Shown piece after piece: positions 1 to 9,387 of a stretch of DNA of 33,043 nt. The position numbers were made by a program, and so were the translations under genes. Below the pieces are notes generated by a model. It ran no database searches. It was not told the DNA's origin and saw nothing but the letters and a program-made list of their open reading frames with translations. Origin of the DNA: an uncultured Pelagibacteraceae bacterium (GTDB taxonomy: Bacteria > Pseudomonadota > Alphaproteobacteria > Pelagibacterales > Pelagibacteraceae); the NCBI GenBank assembly GCA_902631135.1, contig CACOXL010000006.1, positions 1 to 33,043 on the forward strand, in the 5' to 3' direction. How positions within the stretch are numbered: the first letter of the stretch is position 1; each line of letters begins with the position of its first letter.

Positions 1-685
1 TTAATTGAACTCTTAGTTCTTTAGATATTTGTGCGGTAGACCAACCACATATCTTAACAAATATGTTCGGACCTACTGTGGATCCTACACACATGTGAGT
101 ATTGTCACAATTTGAAACCCAATATCTCATACACTCACTTACTGCATCAACTAAAGTTTGACTTCCAGAATACACAGGTACTATTTCTGCTCCATTTTTT
201 TTCATAGCTATAACGTTTGGTCTTTGCCTTTTGATATCTTTAGCTCCCATAAAAATTTTACATTTAAGTCCAAATTTTTTAGCTGCCATACTTAACATTT
301 TACCCGCATAGCCTGCACCAGTGTCTCCAACGATATATTTTTTTCCTAAACTTTTTGCAATTAGGCAGTGAACAGTTGCTCCATAAATTTTGTGGGCACC
401 GCCATTTGCTTCTGAAACTATTTTAGCCCAAATTTGAGCACCACCTAAGTGATTTGATAAGTTCTCTAACTTTATTAATGATGTTGGAGAACCAATATAA
501 TTTTTAAAATAAAAATCTTTTTTTTTAATGAATTTTTTATCTTTCCTTAATTTTTCAAATGTATTTGTTAAATCTTCTACAGGTTTTTTTAGTGTTTCAG
601 GAATGTAACTTCCACCAAATTTACCACCCCAAAAACCATGTTTATCATGCTGATCAATTAAAGGAACATTTTTTTTAAGCTTCAT
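1..685 (-). CDS. trpB: Divergent tryptophan synthase beta chain-like protein (N-terminal part, continues beyond window start)
   Basis: Manual translation from ATG at 685: MKLKKNVPLIDQHDKHGFWGGKFGGSYIPETLKKPVEDL...NGGAHKIYG...DTGAGYAGK...MGAKDIKRQRPNVIAMKKNGAEIVPVYSGSQTLVDAV...; overlaps trpF; GGAHK PLP lysine motif present. Confidence 0.8.
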   Translation of the reverse strand, partial: MKLKKNVPLIDQHDKHGFWGGKFGGSYIPETLKKPVEDLTNTFEKLRKDKKFIKKKDFYFKNYIGSPTSLIKLENLSNHLGGAQIWAKIVSEANGGAHKIYGATVHCLIAKSLGKKYIVGDTGAGYAGKMLSMAAKKFGLKCKIFMGAKDIKRQRPNVIAMKKNGAEIVPVYSGSQTLVDAVSECMRYWVSNCDNTHMCVGSTVGPNIFVKICGWSTAQISKELRVQL

Positions 686-1304
686 ATTTCAAGTTTTTAA
701 CATTGTTTAAGAAAATTTCTATTTTGGAAATATCTTTTAATCCAGCAGTTTCTAGCCCACCAGATATATCAATAATATCTGCTATTTTTTTATAATTTTC
801 AAGATCGTCATTCATTTGAATATTTCCAGCCACCATTATCTCTTTATTTAGATTAAGATTTTTAATGAAATTATGATTGAATGACATACTTTTTTCATAC
901 CCTTTACTATCGAATAAATAAATATCAGTTGAGTCTAAATAAAATTGGTATTTATCAACATCATTTTTATTTTCTACAGTAATTGCAGTGATTATTTTTT
1001 TCTTATATTTTTTTTTTATAGATCTAATTTTTTCAGGATTGCAATTATAAAGCTGGTAATAATCAAATGGTAAATCTTTAATTTCCTCAAGTATATTGTG
1101 ATTGGGATTTACAAGTACCGCTACAAACTGAGTATTTTTTTTATCTATTTTTAATAATTCTTTTAGTTTTTCTAAATTAACATATCTCTTAGATTTAGAA
1201 TAATTGACAATAAATCCAACAAATTGAGGTGGGTAAGAGTGATTTATCAAATAATTTAATGTTTTAGAGTCGGAAACTCCACAAATTTTAGACCTAAGAG
1301 TCAT
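675..1304 (-). CDS. trpF: Phosphoribosylanthranilate isomerase
   Basis: KICGV N-terminus, YQLY, DIYLFDSKG, IDISGGLETAGLKD motifs; next to trpB. Confidence 0.88.
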   Translation of the reverse strand: MTLRSKICGVSDSKTLNYLINHSYPPQFVGFIVNYSKSKRYVNLEKLKELLKIDKKNTQFVAVLVNPNHNILEEIKDLPFDYYQLYNCNPEKIRSIKKKYKKKIITAITVENKNDVDKYQFYLDSTDIYLFDSKGYEKSMSFNHNFIKNLNLNKEIMVAGNIQMNDDLENYKKIADIIDISGGLETAGLKDISKIEIFLNNVKNLKYEA

Positions 1305-1975
1305 TGTTTTAAATGATCAATTAATCTATTCATATTTTTTTTGATATTACCTTTTGTTATAGGTCTTCCTATTACAAGCCAATTGCTCCCATTTTTAAAA
1401 GCTTCTTTTGGTGTTAAAGTTCTTTTTTGATCATAATTTTTTGAATTAAATCTTATTCCTGGAGTAATAATTTCTTTTTTAAATACTTTTTTAACTATAT
1501 TAACTTCTTGAGCACTACAAACTATTGCATCTAATTTGGCTTTTGAAGCAAGCTTTGCCTGGAGTAAAACTAGTTTTTTGACATCTTTATTAAATCCGAT
1601 TTGTTTTAAAGCTTTGTTGTCAAGAGATGTTAATATTGTTACCCCAACCAGTTTTATTCTACCAGATACTTTTTTTGCAGATGATAAAGCTTTCAGTCCT
1701 GAGCTAATATGTATTGTTAAATAATTTATTTTTAAATCTCTAATTGCTCTTATAGCAGAAATACATGTATTTGGGATATCATGCAGTTTTAAATCTGCGA
1801 AGATTATTTTATTCTTTAATTTTGATATAAATTGTCTTCCTTTTTTAGAATTTAAAAATTCTAGTCCAAACTTGTAACCTATTTTAAGTTTTGAATTTTC
1901 AGTTTTTTTAATGATTTCTCTTATTTTTAAAATGTTGGTGCTATCACAGGCAACAAATATTTTATTCTTTTTCAT
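1301..1975 (-). CDS. pyrF: Orotidine 5'-phosphate decarboxylase
   Basis: FADLKLHDIPNT motif, VGVTILTS, ITPGIR, GRPIT motifs. Confidence 0.95.
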   Translation of the reverse strand: MKKNKIFVACDSTNILKIREIIKKTENSKLKIGYKFGLEFLNSKKGRQFISKLKNKIIFADLKLHDIPNTCISAIRAIRDLKINYLTIHISSGLKALSSAKKVSGRIKLVGVTILTSLDNKALKQIGFNKDVKKLVLLQAKLASKAKLDAIVCSAQEVNIVKKVFKKEIITPGIRFNSKNYDQKRTLTPKEAFKNGSNWLVIGRPITKGNIKKNMNRLIDHLKQ

Positions 1976-2255
1976 TATTTAATTTTTTAAACAACTCTTT
2001 AGACATTTTAAAGTGAATTGTTTTTTTTTCTGGTGTATTAACTTTTTCACCAGTTTTTGGATTTCTTGAAATCCTTGCTTTTTGTGTATTTGTAAAAAAA
2101 ACACCAAATGTTCTTAATTCTACTCTTTCACCTCTTTTAAGAGTTTTTTTGATTTCATCTAAAATTATTTTTGAAACTTTTTCTAAATCTTTTTTTAAAA
2201 AATTAGGATAATTTTTTGAAAGTTGTTTGATAAGCTTTGATTTTACAATAGCCAA
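1962..2255 (-). CDS. ihfB: Integration host factor beta / HU-family DNA-binding protein
   Basis: 97 aa; VELRTFGVFF...ARISRNPKTGEKVNTPEKKTIHFKMSKEL; directly downstream of rpsA as in many Proteobacteria. Confidence 0.93.
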   Translation of the reverse strand: MAIVKSKLIKQLSKNYPNFLKKDLEKVSKIILDEIKKTLKRGERVELRTFGVFFTNTQKARISRNPKTGEKVNTPEKKTIHFKMSKELFKKLNNEKE

Positions 2256-2271
2256 TTGTTAATCTTTTAAA

Positions 2272-3999
2272 TTATTTTTTTTCTTTATCTTTTTTTTTTA
2301 AATCTTCAGACAGAGAGGAGAATGGTAAATTTTTTCCAGAACCCTCAGAGCCATATTTTTCCAAAGCCTCTTTTTTTTCAATTTCCTCTAAAAGTTTTAT
2401 ACTTAAACTTACTTTTCTTTTGTCTAAATCTAACTCTGAAATCGCACAATCTATTCTATCACCTTCAGTAAACCTTGATTGTCTTTGGTCTGAAGTATTT
2501 ACAGCAATTTGTGATTTTTTAATAATAAAACTTAAGTCTAGTCCCTCAGGTTTAACGAGCAATCCTTTACTATCAGTTGAAATGATTTTTACAGTAATAG
2601 TTTGATTAATTTTCTTATCTTTAAACCAATCGAAAGGATCAGCTTGTGTTTGTTTATGACCAACCCTGATTTTTTGTTCTGAAACTTTAATCTCTAAAAC
2701 TTTAACTTTAATTTTGTCACCTTTTTTAAACTTCGCTAATTCTTGCTCACCATTATTTTGATATGTTAGATCGTTGCAATGCAAAAAAGCATCTATTTGT
2801 AAATTTTCTATTTTAACAAATAACGAATATTCATTTTTATTTACAACTTCTGCATCAACTATTGTTCCAACAGGAAATTTTTTCTCAAATAATTCAAAAG
2901 GGTTTTCTTCAGTTAGTTTATGTGAAATCGCGACACGTCTTTTTTCTTTGTTAATTTCAGTAATTACACAATTTATTTCATCACCAACTTTAAACATTTT
3001 TTTTGCTGAAGCATTCTTTTTTGACCAACTTAATTCACTAGAGTGAAGTAAAGTTGTCAAACCTGGCTCAAGTTCACAAAAAGCTCCAAAGTCCATAATC
3101 TTCACAACCTTTGCTTTATAAACTTTGTTCAACTCATAATTTTCAATATGCTCAAATGGATCTGGAGACAATTGTTTAACTGAGCAACCAACTTGTAACT
3201 TTTCTTTATCAACTGAAATCACTTTTAAATCATGTTTTTCTCCAATATTAAAAACTTCATCCGGATGATTAACTCTTGAATAAGAAATTTCTTGTAAATG
3301 AACCAACACATCTAGTTCATTATTAACATTAAAGAAACAGCCAAAATTACTATAACCTTTTACTTCAGCACTTTTAATTATATCACCAACTTTATATTTT
3401 TCTATAATCTTAGCTTTGTCTTCTTTTTTAAATGAAGATATAATTTCTCTTCTTGAAACACATGCATTACCTCTAATTTTGTCTAATTTAATTAAAGCAA
3501 ATTTTTGAGGTTCGTTCATTAAATGGCTTATGTCTTTTAAAGGTTTGTCACTTATTTGAGATCCTGGCAAAAACATTAAAGAACCAGTTTCTATATGTTC
3601 AACAATACAACCGCCTTTACATTTTGAGGTAATTTTACCCATAATTGGTTCTTTTTTTTCATAAGCTTCCACTAACTTGTCCCACCCTTTTATTTTTTGT
3701 GCTTTACTAGCTGAAACAATTACATCACCATTTTTATCTTCAATTCTCTCTAAAAGGACTGGAATTTTTTCTCCAACTTTTATTTTTTCACTTAAACCCA
3801 TACTTTTTAATTCATTGATATCTACTACAGGCTCACTTTTTAATCCTTCAACAAAAAGAAAAACAAATTTTTCAGTTACTTTGTTTATTTTTCCCTCAAT
3901 TATTTTACCTTCTTCAATATTTGTTTTTGAAAGTTGGCTATTTAATAGTTGTTCGAATTCTTTTGATGCAGGGTTTGAAAGATCTTTATATATTTCCAT
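2272..3999 (-). CDS. rpsA: 30S ribosomal protein S1
   Basis: 575 aa with repeated S1 domains (GCFFNV..LDVLVHLQEIS, GAFCELEPGLTTLLHSSELSWSKK). Confidence 0.96.
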   Translation of the reverse strand: MEIYKDLSNPASKEFEQLLNSQLSKTNIEEGKIIEGKINKVTEKFVFLFVEGLKSEPVVDINELKSMGLSEKIKVGEKIPVLLERIEDKNGDVIVSASKAQKIKGWDKLVEAYEKKEPIMGKITSKCKGGCIVEHIETGSLMFLPGSQISDKPLKDISHLMNEPQKFALIKLDKIRGNACVSRREIISSFKKEDKAKIIEKYKVGDIIKSAEVKGYSNFGCFFNVNNELDVLVHLQEISYSRVNHPDEVFNIGEKHDLKVISVDKEKLQVGCSVKQLSPDPFEHIENYELNKVYKAKVVKIMDFGAFCELEPGLTTLLHSSELSWSKKNASAKKMFKVGDEINCVITEINKEKRRVAISHKLTEENPFELFEKKFPVGTIVDAEVVNKNEYSLFVKIENLQIDAFLHCNDLTYQNNGEQELAKFKKGDKIKVKVLEIKVSEQKIRVGHKQTQADPFDWFKDKKINQTITVKIISTDSKGLLVKPEGLDLSFIIKKSQIAVNTSDQRQSRFTEGDRIDCAISELDLDKRKVSLSIKLLEEIEKKEALEKYGSEGSGKNLPFSSLSEDLKKKDKEKK

Positions 4000-4127
4000 T
4001 AATTTAATAATTTTTTTTAAAACACGAACTTTTAGATAAATTTGGCCATATAATCAATATAGAAAATTAATTTCTAAAATATAATTTAAGTAAACTTTTA
4101 TGAATTTTCCTTATATTTCCTTGATTT

Positions 4128-5453
4128 TTAATCAAATTTTGCGCCAAGATATTTGATTTTATCTAAAAAAGAGGGAAATGAGGTTTTTACAGAGTTTCTA
4201 TCATAAATATTCCATTTTCCACCAAATGCTAAAGCAGCCACAACACTCGTCATAAAAACCCTATGATCTTCTAGAAATTTCTTAATAATTATTTTTTTAT
4301 TAAGCTTTATTTTAGGATTGCCAAATATCTTAATACTGTCTTTTGTAATTTCATTTTTAATCCCAATTTTATTTAATATTTTTGAACCCCATTTGAGTCT
4401 TGGACTTTCCTTTTGATTCAATTCTGAAAGTTTTTTAAAATAAGAAATACCATTAGCTTTTGCTGCAACTAAAAATATGAGAAGGAATTCATCAATTGCA
4501 GCACTATTTAAGCTCACTGGACAATTAATTGGTTTAATTTTACTTACAGAGAAAACATGTAAATCGGCAATTTTTTCTCCTTTGTATATTCTTTTGTTTT
4601 TTAAATATATTTTGATTCCCATTTTTTTTAGAATTCTTAAAACACCTATTCTTGTGGGGTTTATGTTTATATTTTTGATTTTAAGTTTTGATTTTTTTGA
4701 TAAAGCTGTCAGCACTATAAAAAAAGCACTAGAACTTATATCAGAAGGAATTTTATAATTAAGAGGTTTAATTTTATTACCCCCTTTAATTTCTATAGTA
4801 TCATGAATCAAAGATCTTTTAATCTTTATAGGTAACTTAAGATATTTAAATAAAATTTCAGTGTGGTCTCTAGATTTTTTTGCTTTTATGAATGTTTTTC
4901 CTTTTGTATTTAATGCAGCTAACATAATGCTACTTTTGCATTGAGCTGAGCCTTTATTTTCTAAATATGTAATTGGTTTTGGAAATTTAGTTCCTTTAAT
5001 GATTACAGGTAATTTTCCAGAATTAGTTTGTAAAGTTGCTCCAAATCTACTTAATGGTTTTGTCACTCTCAAAAAATCTCTTTTTGAAAGACTCTTATCT
5101 CCCTTAATTGTAACTTTATTTTCAAAGTGAACTAAAAGACCAAGTATAAGTCTTCCTAATGTTCCAGAATTACCTGCATCAAGAGATACTGGTTTTTTAT
5201 AATCAAAACCATTCAAACCCTTACCTATTATTTTACAATAATTTTTTGTTAATTTTATTTTTATACCAAGTTTTTTTAAACATTTAAGAGTATTAATTAC
5301 ATCATCTGATCTTAAAAGATTATATGATGTTGATACACCAGAAGCTTGTGAGGCTATTAAAGCCCATCTAATTGATAAACTTTTATCTCCTTCTATATCT
5401 ATAGATTTATTATATGGTTTGATCTTATCTGAAATTTTAAGGATTTTTTTCAC
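4128..5453 (-). CDS. aroA: 3-phosphoshikimate 1-carboxyvinyltransferase (EPSP synthase)
   Basis: GDKSLSIRWALIAS, LDAGNSGTLGRL, IPSDISSSAFF, DHRVFMTSVVAAL motifs. Confidence 0.95.
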   Translation of the reverse strand: MKKILKISDKIKPYNKSIDIEGDKSLSIRWALIASQASGVSTSYNLLRSDDVINTLKCLKKLGIKIKLTKNYCKIIGKGLNGFDYKKPVSLDAGNSGTLGRLILGLLVHFENKVTIKGDKSLSKRDFLRVTKPLSRFGATLQTNSGKLPVIIKGTKFPKPITYLENKGSAQCKSSIMLAALNTKGKTFIKAKKSRDHTEILFKYLKLPIKIKRSLIHDTIEIKGGNKIKPLNYKIPSDISSSAFFIVLTALSKKSKLKIKNININPTRIGVLRILKKMGIKIYLKNKRIYKGEKIADLHVFSVSKIKPINCPVSLNSAAIDEFLLIFLVAAKANGISYFKKLSELNQKESPRLKWGSKILNKIGIKNEITKDSIKIFGNPKIKLNKKIIIKKFLEDHRVFMTSVVAALAFGGKWNIYDRNSVKTSFPSFLDKIKYLGAKFD

Positions 5454-5461
5454 AATAGTGA

Positions 5462-6238
5462 TTAACTAATTTTAAATGAGTCTCCAAAATATGCATTTCG
5501 AGCATCTATATTTTGGATTAAGTTCGTTGGTGTGCCATGAGCAACTACTTTACCATTATGTATAATGGCAGCCGTATCTACGCAGGCCAATAAATCTCTC
5601 GCCTGGTGATCACACAGCACAATTGATATATTGTTATTACTTTGCAAGTTAACAATTATTTCCTGAAGTGCTTTTACTGTCATGACATCAAGAGCTGCAA
5701 AAGGCTCGTCTAAAAGAAGTATTTTTGGATCTGTAATTAATGCAATCGCAATTACTAATTTTTTCTTTTGCCCACCTGATAAAAAAGTTGCTTTAATATC
5801 TCTTACAGCATCTAATTCAAATTTAGATATTAATGAGTCAATTTTTTCGTCTCTAAAACTTTTATTATTTATAGTAATTTCTGCTATAGCTCTTAAGTTT
5901 TCATATACTGTAAGATCATGAAAAAAACCTCCATATTGAGGAACAAACCCAATTTTAAACTTTAATGTTCTTTGATATATCGGATACTTATTGACTAATT
6001 CTGAATTTATAAAAATTGACCCATAATCAGGAGAAAGTAATCCTGTTATTAAATTGAAAATCGTTGATTTACCAACTCCATTAGGACCAAGTAAACCAAG
6101 TATTTGGCCATTATTGAGCTTTAGGTTAAGATTATCTAAAATAATTTTTCTTCCAAATTTTAAGGAAATTTTTTCTAAATTTAAAATTGATTTTTTTGCT
6201 TTAAAAGATTTTATTCTGAATTTCTTAATATTGCTCAT
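5462..6238 (-). CDS. lptB: LPS export ABC transporter ATP-binding protein
   Basis: Walker A GPNGVGKST, signature LSGGQKKK, Walker B ILLLDEPFAALD; downstream of an lptC-like gene. Confidence 0.92.
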   Translation of the reverse strand: MSNIKKFRIKSFKAKKSILNLEKISLKFGRKIILDNLNLKLNNGQILGLLGPNGVGKSTIFNLITGLLSPDYGSIFINSELVNKYPIYQRTLKFKIGFVPQYGGFFHDLTVYENLRAIAEITINNKSFRDEKIDSLISKFELDAVRDIKATFLSGGQKKKLVIAIALITDPKILLLDEPFAALDVMTVKALQEIIVNLQSNNNISIVLCDHQARDLLACVDTAAIIHNGKVVAHGTPTNLIQNIDARNAYFGDSFKIS

Positions 6239-6819
6239 AGTTTATTTTTAGAAATAATTTCTATTTTTTCTTTGGAATTATTCATAGAAATTTCAATATT
6301 TTTAGTTAATAAGTTTATTTTAATATTATCAGCTTTTCCAATCCCTTGTAATCCTTCGTATACAATATTATCACTTATAATCACAACATTTTCCTCAAAA
6401 TTTAAAGTTAATTTTTCTGATGTAATGAAATTTGTTAAATATTCTATTTTAATTTGATTTTCAAAGACAGTATTGTAAGAAAAATTGTTATATCTAGCAT
6501 TTTTCGATGTAATTTTTAAAAACTCATTATCAGTATTAACAAATATAGCCTCAACATTTTTCATCAAAACAATTTCATTGCCTTTTTCATAAAACAGTTC
6601 ACTTTCAAGAGCAGTAATTGTATAGCTTGTATTATTTTCAAAATTTACATTATATTTTAAATTTTTTATCAAATTATTTGAATTTTCTGATAAAACACTT
6701 TGATCACTTAACTCTTTTTCACTAGTTTTTTTTTCAATATTTAAAAATTTTTGTAAAAAAAAAATTAATAGTAAAGTAGTTGTAATTAAAATAGCTAAAT
6801 AAAGTATTTTTTTTTTCAA
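6235..6819 (-). CDS. lptC: LPS export protein LptC-like (single N-terminal TM helix plus beta-rich domain)
   Basis: N-terminal TM, repetitive beta-strand pattern (ITSKNARYNNFSYNTVFENQIKIEY), position between kdsD and lptB. Confidence 0.75.
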   Translation of the reverse strand: MKKKILYLAILITTTLLLIFFLQKFLNIEKKTSEKELSDQSVLSENSNNLIKNLKYNVNFENNTSYTITALESELFYEKGNEIVLMKNVEAIFVNTDNEFLKITSKNARYNNFSYNTVFENQIKIEYLTNFITSEKLTLNFEENVVIISDNIVYEGLQGIGKADNIKINLLTKNIEISMNNSKEKIEIISKNKL

Positions 6820-6823
6820 TTAT

Positions 6824-7789
6824 TTATCTCGAATTTTTTAAAATATTATGAATATGAATTACACCAATAGTTCTTTTTTTATTTCCTTTTTTATAAACAC
6901 AAGCACTTGTAATTTTTTTTCTATTCATCATTTTTAATATTTCTGTAGCTAAAACATTTTCCTCAACCATAAAAGGATTTTTGGTCATAAATGATTTAAT
7001 TTTAAGTTTATCTATATATTTTTTCTTTTGTAGTAATCTTTTTAGATCACCATCTGTAAAGATACCATTTGTCAAACCTTTGTCGTTAACAACCACAACA
7101 AAACCAAGTTTTTTTGAATTCAATATTTTTAATACATCTTTCATAATTTTATTTTCATTTACAAAAGGAATTTTAGTTTTTATTAACATTAGGTCTGAAG
7201 CAGTTTTAAGTTTATTGCTCAAACTTCCAGAAGGATGAAATTTTTTGAAATCTAGTTTTCCAAATTTCTTTTTTTTCATCAATGAAATTGCAAGTGCATC
7301 GCCAATTGCTAATTGTATTGTAGTACTTGAAGTTGGAACGATTCCATATCCAGACTCTAATACATTTGGAATTAATAAATTAATTTTAGATGATTTAAAT
7401 AAAATAGAGTCTTTATTCGATACAATTCCTATGAGGGTAATTTTATTTTTTTTTGAATATGAAATAATATTTGAAAGTTCAGAGGTATTACCAGAATTGC
7501 TTATTAAAATAAGAATATCATTTTTTGTGATTCTACCTAAATCGCCATGAGAGCAATCAGAAGCTGAGATCGCAAAAGAAGGTGTTCCAACAGAAGATAG
7601 AGTTGCTGAAATTTTTGAAGCAATTATTCCACTTTTTCCAACTCCACAAATAATAATTTTTGATTTACATTTAGTAATTGTATTTACAGCTTTATTGAAA
7701 GATTCATCTAAAGAATATCTTAATTTCTTTAAAGCCTTAATCTGTAAATCAATTACATTTTTACCTATTTCTTTAAAATCATTTTTCAT
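6824..7789 (-). CDS. kdsD: Arabinose-5-phosphate isomerase, KpsF/GutQ family (SIS + CBS domains)
   Basis: KIIICGVGKSGIIASKISATLSSVGTPSFAISASDCSHGDLGRI, FHPSGSL; likely start MKNDFKEIGK at 7789 rather than ORF start 7831. Confidence 0.93.
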   Translation of the reverse strand: MKNDFKEIGKNVIDLQIKALKKLRYSLDESFNKAVNTITKCKSKIIICGVGKSGIIASKISATLSSVGTPSFAISASDCSHGDLGRITKNDILILISNSGNTSELSNIISYSKKNKITLIGIVSNKDSILFKSSKINLLIPNVLESGYGIVPTSSTTIQLAIGDALAISLMKKKKFGKLDFKKFHPSGSLSNKLKTASDLMLIKTKIPFVNENKIMKDVLKILNSKKLGFVVVVNDKGLTNGIFTDGDLKRLLQKKKYIDKLKIKSFMTKNPFMVEENVLATEILKMMNRKKITSACVYKKGNKKRTIGVIHIHNILKNSR

Positions 7790-7790
7790 T

Positions 7791-8402
7791 TTAATGTGAC
7801 CATATATCATCTCTAAATAACGCAAGATCAAGATCTACTCTTGTTTTTAAAAATTTTAAACAATCTTGGTATAGTTCAATTCTATTTTCTCTCGTTAATA
7901 TTTTTTCTAATTCATCGTGAACTTTATGGAGATAAAGAACATCATTTGCACAATATTTCAATTGAGCGGGAGTTAATTCTCCTCCAAAATCTGAACTTTG
8001 AAATTGTTTACTTATATCTATATTAACAAATTCCTTAATTAAAGTTTTCAATGAATGGTTATCTGCATAACTTCTAGCTAATCTAGAGGCAATTTTTGTA
8101 TCAAGAACATTATTTGTTTCAGTTTTTAAGTAATATTTGATATGGGCCATATCTGCTCTTCCATAATGGAAGATTTTTTTTATTTTATTATCAGCTAATA
8201 TTTTTTTTAAATTTGGAGCATCATAATTTGTCCGGTCTAATTGAATAATATGAGCATCGTTTTTTCCTGAAGAAATTTGAATTAAACAAAGAGGGTCTCT
8301 TCGGACATTTAGACCCATAAATTCACCATCAACAGCTATTACATTGCCTAATTTTAATTCATCTGGTAAATCTTTTTGGTAAAGTTTAATATCAATATTC
8401 AT
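7791..8402 (-). CDS. rnd: Ribonuclease D-like 3'-5' exonuclease (short, no HRDC domain)
   Basis: IAVDGEFMGLNVRRDPLCLIQIS, FHYGRADMAHIKY, YCANDVLYLHKVHDEL: DEDD exonuclease motifs. Confidence 0.88.
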   Translation of the reverse strand: MNIDIKLYQKDLPDELKLGNVIAVDGEFMGLNVRRDPLCLIQISSGKNDAHIIQLDRTNYDAPNLKKILADNKIKKIFHYGRADMAHIKYYLKTETNNVLDTKIASRLARSYADNHSLKTLIKEFVNIDISKQFQSSDFGGELTPAQLKYCANDVLYLHKVHDELEKILTRENRIELYQDCLKFLKTRVDLDLALFRDDIWSH

Positions 8403-8418
8403 TTATAAATATATATAT

Positions 8419-9384
8419 ATGAAAGAAAAAAATTGTCTAATTTTTGGCGGAAGTGGTCAAATTGGAAGACATCTTATTAGAAAGTTAACAAAAAATAACT
8501 ATAAAGTTACAGTAGTAACAAGAAATGTACATCAAAAAGGCTATATTATTAAAACCCAAGCTAATGCTGGATATATAGACATTGTTGAGGCTAATATTTT
8601 TGACGAAAAAAAACTTAGACATCTTTTTGAAAAATCACAGATCTGTATTAACTTAATTGGTATTTTGTTTGAGAAAAAATCAAGTACATTTAAGAATATA
8701 CACTCTATTTTTCCTTCATTGCTATCTAAACTTTGCAAAGAGTACGATTTAAAACATTTTATTCATGTTTCATCATTGGGTATTAACGAGGCCTCTGACT
8801 CAAATTATGCTAAGAGCAAATTAGATGGAGAAAAAAACATACTTAATAACTTTCCTCTCACGACTATACTCAGACCCTCAATAGTCTATTCGGTTGACGA
8901 TAATTTTACTACTAATTTTATGACGTTGTTAAATAGACTTCCTTTTTTTCCACTTTATTATTCAGGTAAAACAAAATTTATGCCAATTCATTGTTCAGAC
9001 TTAACAGATATTATTTATGATGTTATTTCTAAAGGGGCTTATCCCAATATTGTAGAATGTGTTGGACCAGAAACTTTTACTTTTAAAGAAATTTTAGAAA
9101 ATCTTTTAAAATTAATTGATAAAAAGAGAATTTTATTACCACTTCCAATAATTTTTGCACAATTATCTGCAAAAATTCTACAATTGTTTCCTTCACCATT
9201 AATAACAGAGGATCAACTTAGACTATTAAGATATGACAATATTGTTTCAGGAAAATATAAAACTAACTTTGATATTGGTTTGCCAAGTCGAAAAACATTT
9301 TATAAAGAAGTAAAGAAATATTGTTATATGTGGAGGGAAGGTGGCCAGTTTTCAACAGATGCTGAAAATGATAAGATAGCTTAA
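8419..9384 (+). CDS. NAD(P)-binding epimerase, complex I NDUFA9-like family
   Basis: Rossmann FGGSGQIGRHLIRKL at N-terminus; HFIHVSSLGI..SNYAKSKLDGE; TILRPSIVYS. Confidence 0.88.
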   Translation: MKEKNCLIFGGSGQIGRHLIRKLTKNNYKVTVVTRNVHQKGYIIKTQANAGYIDIVEANIFDEKKLRHLFEKSQICINLIGILFEKKSSTFKNIHSIFPSLLSKLCKEYDLKHFIHVSSLGINEASDSNYAKSKLDGEKNILNNFPLTTILRPSIVYSVDDNFTTNFMTLLNRLPFFPLYYSGKTKFMPIHCSDLTDIIYDVISKGAYPNIVECVGPETFTFKEILENLLKLIDKKRILLPLPIIFAQLSAKILQLFPSPLITEDQLRLLRYDNIVSGKYKTNFDIGLPSRKTFYKEVKKYCYMWREGGQFSTDAENDKIA

Positions 9385-9387
9385 ATT

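Noticed and set aside
1536-7550. Plus-strand ORFs (1536-1724, 2420-2605, 2774-3046, 3677-4039, 4477-4758, 5682-5921, 6054-6251, 6272-6457, 6981-7238, 7245-7550)
   Set aside because: Antisense to well-supported genes (pyrF, rpsA, aroA, lptB, lptC, kdsD); low-complexity F/S/I-rich translations typical of antisense A/T-rich coding DNA.
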